NCBI GenBank assembly: GCA_036733965.1
Contig: DAIMZL010000003.1
Coordinates: 1 to 64,000 of the forward strand
Length of the DNA stretch: 64,000 nt
Direction: 5' to 3'
Source of the DNA: JAEXOD01 sp937930275
Lineage (GTDB): Bacteria > Bacteroidota > Ignavibacteria > Ignavibacteriales > Melioribacteraceae
Shown here: piece by piece, positions 17,585 through 25,929 of the stretch
Layout: each line of letters starts with the position of its first letter
How positions within the stretch are numbered: position 1 is the first letter of the stretch
The notes under the pieces: generated by a model
Databases searched by the model: none
Told to the model about the DNA's origin: nothing
Seen by the model: only the letters and a program-made list of their open reading frames with translations
Program-made: the position numbers and the translations under genes

Positions 17585-18568
17585 GTGGAAATAACCGAAC
17601 TAAACGAAAAAATTAAACGGGAAAGCGAGTTTATTGACATATTAATGACCGAAATTAGTAAAGTTATTGTCGGTCAAAAAACAATGGTTGAAAGGCTTTT
17701 AATAGGGTTATTAACCAACGGCCATATACTATTGGAAGGTGTACCCGGATTGGCTAAAACTTTGGCAATAAAAACTCTTTCGTCAGCAATGAAGGCAAAA
17801 TTTCAAAGAATTCAGTTTACTCCTGATTTATTGCCAGCCGATTTAATAGGAACTATGATTTACAATCAGAAAGACGGAAATTTTGCAATAAAAAAAGGAC
17901 CTATTTTTTCAAATTTTATTCTTGCAGACGAAATAAACCGTGCCCCCGCAAAAGTGCAAAGTGCCTTATTGGAAGCTATGCAAGAACGTCAAGTAACAAT
18001 TGGCGAACACACATTTAAGCTTGAAGAACCGTTTTTAGTACTTGCTACTCAAAACCCTATAGAACAAGAGGGTACTTATCCGTTACCTGAAGCACAAGTA
18101 GATCGGTTTATGCTTAAAGTTAAAATTACTTATCCAAATAGAGAAGAAGAAAGGAAAATTATGAAATTAAATTCAGGCGCTTCATTGCCCGAAGTTAATA
18201 AAGTAATTACTCCCGAAGATATATTACGAGCAAGAAAGCTTGTTCAAGAAGTTTATTTGGATGAAAAAATTGAGAAGTATATACTTGATATTGTTTTTGC
18301 GACCAGAAATCCGAAAGAATACGGATTGGATAAGCTAACGGATCTGATTAACTTAGGGGCTTCACCTCGTGCAACTATTAATTTAGCACTTGGGGCTCGT
18401 GCAATGGCATTTATCAAAAGACGCGGATATGTTATACCTGAAGATGTACGAAACATCTGTTACGATGTTTTAAGACATCGCATTGCTTTAACCTATGAAG
18501 CTGAAGCTGAAGAATTGACTACAGAAAATATTATTCAAGAAATTTTAAACACTGTTGAAGTTCCATAA
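17585..18568 (+). CDS. MoxR-family AAA+ ATPase
   Basis: The 327-residue chaperone-like ATPase opens the Bat operon. Walker A is LEGVPGLAKT, Walker B is LADEINRAPAKVQ, sensor 1 is LATQNPIEQEGTYPLPEAQ with DRF behind it, and the C-terminal lid contains GASPRATINL. MoxR proteins remodel or insert metals into partner complexes together with vWA proteins, and the two vWA proteins are encoded downstream. The GTG start at 17585 sits behind GAGGAA. Confidence 0.95.
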   Translation: MEITELNEKIKRESEFIDILMTEISKVIVGQKTMVERLLIGLLTNGHILLEGVPGLAKTLAIKTLSSAMKAKFQRIQFTPDLLPADLIGTMIYNQKDGNFAIKKGPIFSNFILADEINRAPAKVQSALLEAMQERQVTIGEHTFKLEEPFLVLATQNPIEQEGTYPLPEAQVDRFMLKVKITYPNREEERKIMKLNSGASLPEVNKVITPEDILRARKLVQEVYLDEKIEKYILDIVFATRNPKEYGLDKLTDLINLGASPRATINLALGARAMAFIKRRGYVIPEDVRNICYDVLRHRIALTYEAEAEELTTENIIQEILNTVEVP

Positions 18569-18573
18569 TAAAG

Positions 18574-19446
18574 ATGCTTACAAAAGAGATAATAAAACAA
18601 GTTAGGCAGATTGAGATAAAAACTCGAGGCGTTGTAAACGAAGTTTTTTCCGGAGAATACCATTCGGTATTTAAAGGAAGAGGTATGGAGTTTAGCGAAG
18701 TTCGTGAGTACCAGATTGGCGATGACATTAGAAGTATAGATTGGAATGTTACCGCAAGGCTTGGTCATCCATATATTAAAGTTTTTGAAGAAGAGCGCGA
18801 ATTAACATTAATCTTATTGGTTGATTTAAGCGGTTCTCAAAAGTTTGGAAGCGGAAGAAAAACTAAACAACAAATAGCTACCGAAATAAGTGCAATACTT
18901 GCATTTTCGGCTTTAAAAAATAACGATAAAGTCGGCTTAATTTTGTTTTCGGATACTATTGAAAAATTTGTTCCCCCTCGTAAAGGAAAAAGCCACGTAT
19001 TGCGTATTATTCGTGAGGTTTTATCATTTGAAGCTCAGGGTAGTAAAACAAGTATAAAAACGGCATTGGAGTTTTTTAATAGTACTGTTAAAAAACGAGC
19101 CATTGTGTTTTTAATATCAGATTTTATTGATGTAGGTTACGAAAAAATATTAAAAATAGTTTCAAAAAAACACGATTTAGTTTCTCTAATCCTTAAAGAT
19201 AAAAGAGAATTGGACATCCCCCCTATCGGACTTGTTAGTTTTATGGATAACGAAACGGGTAATATTAGGTTGCTTGATACTTCAGATAAAAAAGTTCAAG
19301 CACAAGTTCATGCAAATATTCAAGAGCAAGAATTTAAACTTAAACAATTATTCAAAACAAGCGGAATTGACTCCGTTTACATCAATAAAGAAGATTATTT
19401 AAAATCATTAATTGAATTTTTTAAGCTTAGAGAAAAAAGATGGTAA
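18574..19446 (+). CDS. DUF58 protein
   Basis: A 290-residue soluble DUF58 protein with the hallmark RGMEFSEVREYQIGDDIRSI and then DWNVTARLGHPYIK. A vWA-like fold follows, carrying a DLSGSQ metal-site pattern. It sits 5 bp behind the MoxR gene and overlaps the next by 7 bp. DUF58 proteins accompany MoxR and are thought to be part of the same assembly; their exact role is unsettled. Confidence 0.93.
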   Translation: MLTKEIIKQVRQIEIKTRGVVNEVFSGEYHSVFKGRGMEFSEVREYQIGDDIRSIDWNVTARLGHPYIKVFEEERELTLILLVDLSGSQKFGSGRKTKQQIATEISAILAFSALKNNDKVGLILFSDTIEKFVPPRKGKSHVLRIIREVLSFEAQGSKTSIKTALEFFNSTVKKRAIVFLISDFIDVGYEKILKIVSKKHDLVSLILKDKRELDIPPIGLVSFMDNETGNIRLLDTSDKKVQAQVHANIQEQEFKLKQLFKTSGIDSVYINKEDYLKSLIEFFKLREKRW

Positions 19447-20402
19447 ACAGATTAAAATATTTTATTTTTTTATTTCTTGTATTAACTAACTCCTTTCTTT
19501 TAGCTCAAAGTGTTGAAGTTAAGTTATACTCCGATTCAACTAAATATTATGTCGGTGATTATATTTCTCTTAATCTTGCTATTAAACATCCAAAAGATTA
19601 TAAAATTGTTTTACCTAACCTGAAAGATAGTTTGAAAGATGCCGAGTTTATTAAGCTTAGTAAAACCGAACCGAAAGAGATACCAGCCGGAGTTCTTTCA
19701 AAATATACTTTTACTATATCTAAATATGATAGCGGCAGTATTAAGATTAAACCATTAAAAATTGAGTTAATTGATAAAGCAAATAATATAAAAGCATATT
19801 ATACCGATAGCTTAAGCGTAAATGTTACAACTATGCAAGTTGATAATAAAAAAGATATTTCAGATATTAAAGCACCCATTAAAATAGGCATTAACTGGTT
19901 ATTTGTTTTTATTGTAACTTTAATTATTATTCTAATATTATCAGCTATATATCTTGGGTATAGTTACTACAGGAAAAAGCAATTATTAAAGCAAGGCATT
20001 ATTGTTGAAAAAAGAATTCCTCCTTACGAAATAGCAAAAAACGCTTTAAAATACTTAGAGGAACAAAAGTTATGGCAAAAAGGCGAAATAAAACAGTATC
20101 ATACCGAAATCACTTACATAGTCAGAAAATATTTGGAAGATGAATTTAACTTTAATGCATTAGAAAAAACATCCGAAGAAATTATCGAGAACTTACAAAA
20201 AATAAATTCTCCCGTTAGTATTTTAGATAATTTAAAAGAATTTTTTGAAAACGCAGATATGGTTAAATTTGCAAAATTTTCACCGATGCCTATTATTAAT
20301 GAAAAAATGTTTGTTCAGGCAAATACATTAGTGGATGATTTTAACTCTTTTCGCCCTATTAAAATAGACGAGATATCTGAAGGTGAGGTTAAAAATGTTT
20401 GA
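19440..20402 (+). CDS. Bat-operon membrane protein with a large periplasmic domain
   Basis: The 320-residue protein has a signal peptide (about 1-23), a periplasmic beta-rich domain (about 25-150) and one strong transmembrane helix (about 158-178, WLFVFIVTLIIILILSAIYL). A helical cytoplasmic tail follows. The position between DUF58 and BatA, and the layout, match the DUF4381/BatD-like component commonly found there. It overlaps both neighbours. Function within the Bat system is unknown. Confidence 0.75.
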   Translation: MVNRLKYFIFLFLVLTNSFLLAQSVEVKLYSDSTKYYVGDYISLNLAIKHPKDYKIVLPNLKDSLKDAEFIKLSKTEPKEIPAGVLSKYTFTISKYDSGSIKIKPLKIELIDKANNIKAYYTDSLSVNVTTMQVDNKKDISDIKAPIKIGINWLFVFIVTLIIILILSAIYLGYSYYRKKQLLKQGIIVEKRIPPYEIAKNALKYLEEQKLWQKGEIKQYHTEITYIVRKYLEDEFNFNALEKTSEEIIENLQKINSPVSILDNLKEFFENADMVKFAKFSPMPIINEKMFVQANTLVDDFNSFRPIKIDEISEGEVKNV

Positions 20403-21393
20403 TAATTTAACTTTCGCTTACCCTTATCTCTTATTGTTCTTGGTTCTTGTACCGGTATATTTTTATTATAAAACAACCAAAATAAAAAAGAAAATGCCGG
20501 CGGTTAATTATTCATCGCTGACCATTATCGGAAGAGTGCCAAAAAACTTTAAGGAAAAGACTTGGTTTATACCTGAGTTGTTAAGATCATTAGCAGTAGC
20601 CGCCATTATTATAGCATTGGCACGTCCTCAGTCGTTTACTGCCGGTGAAGATATTTATACCGAAGGTATAGATATTGCTATGGTTTTAGATATTAGTAGC
20701 AGTATGTTAGCAGAAGACTTTAAACCTAATAGATTAGAAGCAGCAAAAAAAGTTACTGATGAGTTTATTGAAGGTAGAACAGGTGATAAAATTGGATTAG
20801 TTGTCTTTTCGGGAGAAAGTTTTACTCAATGCCCCCTTACTATTGATTATTCAGTATTAAGAAATTTGCTTAAAGAAATTAAAAGCGGAATGCTTGAAGA
20901 CGGTACTGCAATAGGTAATGCAATTGCAAACGGCGTTAATAGGTTAAAAGATAGTAAAGTAAAAAGCAAAGTAATAATTCTTTTAACAGACGGGGTTAAT
21001 AACGCCGGACAAATTGACCCTTTAACTGCGGCAAAAATTGCAGCAACATTTGGAATTAGAATATATACTATTGGCGTTGGTACTTTAGGACAAGCTCCGT
21101 ATCCCTTTCAAACACCATTTGGAATAAGATATCAAATGGTGCCGGTTGAAATAGATGAAAACTTATTGCGTCAAGTTTCTGATTTAACCAAAGGAAAATA
21201 TTTTAGAGCAACAAATAATAGTAAATTGTCAGAAATCTATAAAGAAATTGATAAACTTGAAAAAACAAAAATTGAGGTTACTTCATATAGAAATGCTTCC
21301 GAAAGATTTCATATATGGTTAATTTTATCTTTATTATTATTATTTTCTGAATTTGTATTAAATAACAGTTTTTATAAAAAATTACCAAATTAA
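20395..21393 (+). CDS. batA: BatA-like vWA membrane protein
   Basis: I use the ATG at 20395, preceded by GAGG; the GTG at 20383 would move the start onto that site. The 332-residue protein has two N-terminal membrane helices and then a von Willebrand A domain with an intact MIDAS, DISSSM and later LLTDGVNNAG. A C-terminal membrane helix closes it. BatA/BatB form membrane-anchored metal-dependent adhesion domains in the aerotolerance system of Bacteroidota. Confidence 0.93.
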   Translation: MFDNLTFAYPYLLLFLVLVPVYFYYKTTKIKKKMPAVNYSSLTIIGRVPKNFKEKTWFIPELLRSLAVAAIIIALARPQSFTAGEDIYTEGIDIAMVLDISSSMLAEDFKPNRLEAAKKVTDEFIEGRTGDKIGLVVFSGESFTQCPLTIDYSVLRNLLKEIKSGMLEDGTAIGNAIANGVNRLKDSKVKSKVIILLTDGVNNAGQIDPLTAAKIAATFGIRIYTIGVGTLGQAPYPFQTPFGIRYQMVPVEIDENLLRQVSDLTKGKYFRATNNSKLSEIYKEIDKLEKTKIEVTSYRNASERFHIWLILSLLLLFSEFVLNNSFYKKLPN

Positions 21394-21405
21394 TTTAGCG
21401 AAAAT

Positions 21406-22428
21406 ATGTTTAGATTTGGTCATAGCGAGTATTTATTAATAGTTTATTTATCACCAATAATAATATTATTATTTTGGTATTTTTATAAATTATCAAAACA
21501 AAAAATGTCCGTTTTTGCAAATTCGGCATTACATTCAGTCGTTTATTCAAAATTTAGCGGAACTAAAACTATAATAAAGTTTTCTTTATACTTTATTTCC
21601 TTCATCTTAATTGCTTTAGCGCTTGCTTCCCCTCAAATAGGTGATAAACTAACCGAAGTAAGGCAAACCGGAATTGATGTTTTCATTCTGTTAGATGTTA
21701 GCAAAAGCATGAAAGCAGAAGATATAAAACCAAACAGACTTGATAAAGCTAAATTTGACATATATAGACTTATTCAGCAGCTGAAAGGTGATAGAATAGG
21801 TTTGATTATTTTCAGCGGTCAGCCTTATGTTCAATTTCCGCTTACAACAGATTACTCTGCCGCAAACTTGTTTTTAAATGCAGTTGACGAAAATAGCGTA
21901 CCTCAACAAGGTACTGCAATTGCAGATGCAATAAAAATGGCTTTAACATCATTTAAATATGAAGCAAAAACCCAAAAAGCTATTATAGTAATTACAGACG
22001 GTGAAGATCATGAAGGCGATATTGATGCAGCGTTAGAGGAAGCAAATAAAAACAACGTTAAAGTTTTTACTATTGGTCTCGGCTCCCCTTCCGGCTCACC
22101 CATACCGGTTTCTAACTCTAATGACTTTAAAAGAGATAAAGACGGCAATATTGTAATTACTAAACTCAACGAAGATTTGTTGAGAGAGATTGCTAATAAA
22201 GGTAACGGGAAATATTTTTTAGGATCATCCGGAAGAGATGATTTGGAACAAATTTACGGCGAGCTTTCAAAAATCGAAAAAACTGAATTCGGAATGACAA
22301 AAGTAATTGATTACGAAGATAAATATTTCTATTTGTTAATTCCTGCCCTATTAATTTTATTAATAGAAGGATTAATGACAAATTCAAAAAGCAAATTCTT
22401 CGAAAAATTATTTGAGAAAAAACAATGA
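21406..22428 (+). CDS. batB: BatB-like vWA membrane protein
   Basis: A 340-residue paralogue of the preceding gene with the same plan: two N-terminal helices, a vWA domain with MIDAS residues in LLDVSKSMKAED and VITDGEDHEG, and a C-terminal helix. It is placed 12 bp after batA and overlaps batC by 4 bp (ATGA). Confidence 0.93.
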   Translation: MFRFGHSEYLLIVYLSPIIILLFWYFYKLSKQKMSVFANSALHSVVYSKFSGTKTIIKFSLYFISFILIALALASPQIGDKLTEVRQTGIDVFILLDVSKSMKAEDIKPNRLDKAKFDIYRLIQQLKGDRIGLIIFSGQPYVQFPLTTDYSAANLFLNAVDENSVPQQGTAIADAIKMALTSFKYEAKTQKAIIVITDGEDHEGDIDAALEEANKNNVKVFTIGLGSPSGSPIPVSNSNDFKRDKDGNIVITKLNEDLLREIANKGNGKYFLGSSGRDDLEQIYGELSKIEKTEFGMTKVIDYEDKYFYLLIPALLILLIEGLMTNSKSKFFEKLFEKKQ

Positions 22429-23270
22429 AAAAAAGATTTTTTAGTATAACAGTAATTATTTTTATTCTCTCAAATTGCTCGGTGATTCTTTCACAATCCG
22501 CACGAAGTTTTAATAATTCGGGTGTGGATTTATACGAAGAAAAGAAGTATAATGATAGCGAGATAAACTTTAAGAAAAGTATCGAAAAAGATAAATCGAG
22601 ATACGAAAATCATTTTAACTTAGGTAACTCGTTATACAAGCAAGAAAGATACGAAGATTCGAGAAAATCATTCCATAAGGCACTTAACCTAACAACAGAT
22701 AAAGAAGTTAAGGCTAAAACTTATTACAATTTAGGTAATAGCTACTTAAAAGAAAATAAATTTGATGAGGCGATAAATTCTTATAAATCTTCCTTAAAGT
22801 TAAATCCAAACGATTTGGAAGCTAAATATAATTTATCATATGCACTTGCAATGAAACAACAGCAACAGCAGCAAAAAAATAAAGATCAAAATAAAGACAA
22901 CAAGAACAAAGATCAAAATAAAGATAATAAAGACAATAAAGANNNNNNNNNNNNNNNNNNNNNNNNNNNNNNNNNNNNNNNNNNNNNNNNNNNNNNNNNN
23001 NNNNNNNNNNNNNNNNNNNNNNNNNNNNNNNNNNNNNNNNNNAAAGATAACAAAGACAACAAGGATAATAAGGATAACAAAGATAATAAAGACGATAAAA
23101 ACAAAGATAAAGAGCAAAACAAACAGCAACAACCGAAAGATCAAAAAGAACAAATGAGTAAAGAACAAGCAAAACAAATGCTTGAAGCTATGAAAAACAA
23201 TGAATCTGACCTACAAAAGAAGATTAGAAAAATGAAAATGCGCGGCTACTCGCGTGAAAAAGATTGGTAA
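22425..23270 (+). CDS. batC: BatC-like TPR protein with a Lys/Asp/Asn repeat region, interrupted by a gap
   Basis: The protein has a signal peptide, then two to three TPR units (about residues 30-140, e.g. NLGNSLYKQERYEDS and NLGNSYLKENKFDEA). A Gln run and a low-complexity KDN repeat follow, containing the 100-N gap. A conserved acidic/basic tail (EQMSKEQAKQML, ending in SREKDW) closes it. The tail matches BatC proteins of other Bacteroidota in my experience. True length is unknown because the gap falls in the repeat. Confidence 0.85.
   Translation: MKKRFFSITVIIFILSNCSVILSQSARSFNNSGVDLYEEKKYNDSEINFKKSIEKDKSRYENHFNLGNSLYKQERYEDSRKSFHKALNLTTDKEVKAKTYYNLGNSYLKENKFDEAINSYKSSLKLNPNDLEAKYNLSYALAMKQQQQQQKNKDQNKDNKNKDQNKDNKDNKXXXXXXXXXXXXXXXXXXXXXXXXXXXXXXXXXXKDNKDNKDNKDNKDNKDDKNKDKEQNKQQQPKDQKEQMSKEQAKQMLEAMKNNESDLQKKIRKMKMRGYSREKDW
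22872..23105. repeat. 9-bp-period tandem repeat encoding Lys-Asp-Asn, containing an assembly gap
   Basis: Units such as AAAGATAAT, AAGGATAAC and AAAGACAAC repeat on both sides of the N run at 22943-23042, with synonymous third-position changes. The gap is most simply explained by short reads failing to span this repeat, so the number of units is unknown. Confidence 0.85.
22943..23042. other. Assembly gap (100 N)
   Basis: Exactly 100 undetermined bases inside the batC repeat. The reading frame is kept on both sides with this length, but that may be chance. Confidence 0.95.
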
Positions 23271-23280
23271 CGGGGAACTT

Positions 23281-25119
23281 ATGCTTAAAAGTAATACCTT
23301 TAGTTTTTTTAAAATACTAATTATAAGTTTATTTTATTTTATTACAAAAACAAACGCCCAATCATTCACGGCATCAACCGATTATACGAAAATAGGCGAA
23401 AACGAAAGATTTCAAGTCACCTTTAGTTTGCAAGGTGTTGATAATTCTAATATTTCAAACTTTAAAGCTCCGACATTTAACGGATTTAGAATTTTGAATG
23501 GTCCGTCCCAATCCAGCAGTATTCAGGTTATTAACGGTAAAATGTCAGCTGCTTTTTCTTTTACATATATTCTTATGCCGACAAGTATCGGGAAATTTAA
23601 AATCGGTTCGGCACAAATTACTCAAGCTGGTAAAACTTATACAAGTAATGATTTAAGCATTGAAGTTATTAAAGGCCAATCTCAAAAACGTGGCGGAAGT
23701 TCCAATGACGGAAGTGACGAAGATATTAGCAAAAGCTTATTTATTCTTGCAATACCTGACAAAAATACCGTCTATAAAGGAGAACAAGTTACTGTTACTT
23801 ATAAATTATTTACTCGTATTAATATCTCATCACCTCAAATTTCGAAATTACCGCAATTCAACGGATTTTGGACCGAAGAATTAGATTTACCTAATAATAT
23901 TTCACTTTCTGATGAAATGCATAACGGTGAACGTTTTAAATCGGCAGTAATAAAAAAAGCAGCTCTTTTCCCTACTCAAAACGGTCAATTAACTGTGTCC
24001 CCTTTTGAATTAAAGATGTCTGTTGTTTATCGAAAAAAGAAGAATAATAGGGACATATTTGATGATTTTTTTGATGATCCTTTTTTCGGAAGAACTGAAA
24101 CAAAAGAAGTTTTAATTAAAAGTAATACCATTAAAATTAATGTTTTGCCTCTCCCCCAACAAAATATACCTAATTCGTTTAATGGTGCAGTCGGTAACTT
24201 TTCGCTGAATGCATCTATTGATAAAAATCTCGTCACTCAAAATGAACCATTTACACTTAAATTTGTAATTTCAGGTACAGGTAATATTAAACTTGCCGAA
24301 ATTCCTCAAATTAATTTACCTACCGGTTTCGATAAATATGAACCAAAAGTTACTGAAAATATAAATAGAATAGGTAAAGTAAACGGAACTAAAACAATTG
24401 AATATTTAATTGTTCCGCGTATTTCCGGAAAACATACAATAAAACCGATTGAATTTTCATATTTTAATCCTGACAGTAAAAAATATGAGACTATAACTAC
24501 TCAATCATTTGAAATAACCGTAAAACGTGGTAGTGGACTGGCCGGCTCCGATAATAACTTTGATAAAGAAGATATTCAGTTATTAAATGAAGATATTAGA
24601 TATATTAAAACCGAAGATTTTGACCTTTATCATATTAACGATTTTTCGTTATTAACCAAATGGTTTTGGTTATTTATTATTGTACCTATTATAGGTTTAT
24701 TTATTTCATTACGAATAATTAAAGAAAAAGAACATCTCAACGCAAATATATCAATATCAAAATTCCGTAAAGCAGAAAAATTCGCTCGTAAAAGATTGAA
24801 ATCTGCTAAAGAATTATTAGATGCAAACAACTTAAATGCTTTTTACGAAAATATTTATACTGCAGTATTCGGTTATTTGGAAGATAAATTAAGCATCTCT
24901 AAAGCTGAATTGACAATTGATAACGTTAACGAAAAATTAATTTCTAAAAATATTCCTGAAGAATTAATTATTAAGGTAAAAACTCTTACTGAGAAATGTG
25001 AATTTGTTCGTTTTGCACCTCAAGGAATAAATCATGAATCGGCTAACGATTTTTATGAATCTACCGTTTTATTAATAATTGAGTTAGATGAATTTTTATC
25101 CGGTAAGAAGAGGAAATAA
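23281..25119 (+). CDS. batD: BatD oxygen-tolerance-like membrane protein
   Basis: From the ATG at 23281, behind GGGGAA, the protein has 612 residues; the GTG frame at 23254 would overlap batC. A signal peptide ends at about NAQSF. Several immunoglobulin-like beta domains follow with the BatD pattern VYKGEQVTVTYKLFTR and FTLKFVISGTGNIK. One transmembrane helix lies near residues 465-485 (WFWLFIIVPIIGLFISL), with a helical cytoplasmic end. It is a periplasmic partner of the vWA proteins in the Bat complex. Confidence 0.92.
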   Translation: MLKSNTFSFFKILIISLFYFITKTNAQSFTASTDYTKIGENERFQVTFSLQGVDNSNISNFKAPTFNGFRILNGPSQSSSIQVINGKMSAAFSFTYILMPTSIGKFKIGSAQITQAGKTYTSNDLSIEVIKGQSQKRGGSSNDGSDEDISKSLFILAIPDKNTVYKGEQVTVTYKLFTRINISSPQISKLPQFNGFWTEELDLPNNISLSDEMHNGERFKSAVIKKAALFPTQNGQLTVSPFELKMSVVYRKKKNNRDIFDDFFDDPFFGRTETKEVLIKSNTIKINVLPLPQQNIPNSFNGAVGNFSLNASIDKNLVTQNEPFTLKFVISGTGNIKLAEIPQINLPTGFDKYEPKVTENINRIGKVNGTKTIEYLIVPRISGKHTIKPIEFSYFNPDSKKYETITTQSFEITVKRGSGLAGSDNNFDKEDIQLLNEDIRYIKTEDFDLYHINDFSLLTKWFWLFIIVPIIGLFISLRIIKEKEHLNANISISKFRKAEKFARKRLKSAKELLDANNLNAFYENIYTAVFGYLEDKLSISKAELTIDNVNEKLISKNIPEELIIKVKTLTEKCEFVRFAPQGINHESANDFYESTVLLIIELDEFLSGKKRK

Positions 25120-25883
25120 TGATAAAAATTACTAAAATTTTAATCGTTTTTATTATGCTATTTAATTCGGCATTCTCTAAAGATTTAGACCCGAAAAGTA
25201 TAATTGCTAAAGCTAATAAAGAATATAAAAATCAGAATTTTGAAGCAGCTTTAGAAAGTTATTCATCTGTCTTACATCAAGGATTGGTTAGTTCCGAATT
25301 ATATTATAATATCGGAAACACTTATTATAGAATGGGCAGAATGGGATATGCAATTTTAAATTATGAAAAAGCTTTAAAATTAGCACCCGGTGATGATGAT
25401 ATAAAACATAACCTTAGTGTAGCTAATGCTCATACTGCAGATAAAATTGAAGTGCTTCCAAAACTATTTTTAATTGAGTGGTGGGATTCATTAGTTATGT
25501 TATTTACTGTTAATGGTTGGGCGTTTATATTTATTTTAACTTTTATATTATTTTTATCAACAATAGGTTTTTACTACTATTTTAGAAACAGTGAATATCA
25601 AAAATCTCTTTTCTTTTTGGGTATTTTCAATTTAATTCTTTTGGTATTTGTTTTTACATTATTTTTAGTAAGATTGAATGACGAAACTTCAAACGAATTT
25701 GGAATATTGATTGAAACTTCTGCGAATGTTAAGGTATCTCCAGATTACGACTCTAATGATGCCTTTATAATTCACGAAGGAATTAAATTTAAAATTGAAG
25801 ATAAAGTTGAAAATTGGACAAAAATTAAACTTAAAGACGGTAAAGTTGGTTGGCTAAATAATAATAATTATAAGTCTATTTAA
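25119..25883 (+). CDS. batE: BatE-like TPR and SH3 membrane protein
   Basis: The 254-residue protein has a signal peptide, TPR units (about 30-105, including YYNIGNTYYRMGRMGYAI), two transmembrane helices (about 135-155 and 165-185) and a C-terminal SH3-like domain (ANVKVSPDYDSND to GWLNNNN). This is the canonical BatE layout. It overlaps batD by 1 bp (TAATG) and ends the operon. Confidence 0.9.
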   Translation: MIKITKILIVFIMLFNSAFSKDLDPKSIIAKANKEYKNQNFEAALESYSSVLHQGLVSSELYYNIGNTYYRMGRMGYAILNYEKALKLAPGDDDIKHNLSVANAHTADKIEVLPKLFLIEWWDSLVMLFTVNGWAFIFILTFILFLSTIGFYYYFRNSEYQKSLFFLGIFNLILLVFVFTLFLVRLNDETSNEFGILIETSANVKVSPDYDSNDAFIIHEGIKFKIEDKVENWTKIKLKDGKVGWLNNNNYKSI

Positions 25884-25929
25884 TAAATTAGTATTTTTCT
25901 TTATATTTAGAATAATAAAAAGAAATACT

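Noticed and set aside
22822..23177. Three minus-strand frames through the batC repeat, rich in Leu, Phe and Cys
   Set aside because: They are antisense shadows of the Lys/Asp/Asn repeat and cross the N run. No ribosome binding site or family match.
17585..25883. MoxR/Bat operon as a new system
   Set aside because: Gene order and domains match the known Bat operon of Bacteroidota; nothing new apart from the repeat in batC.
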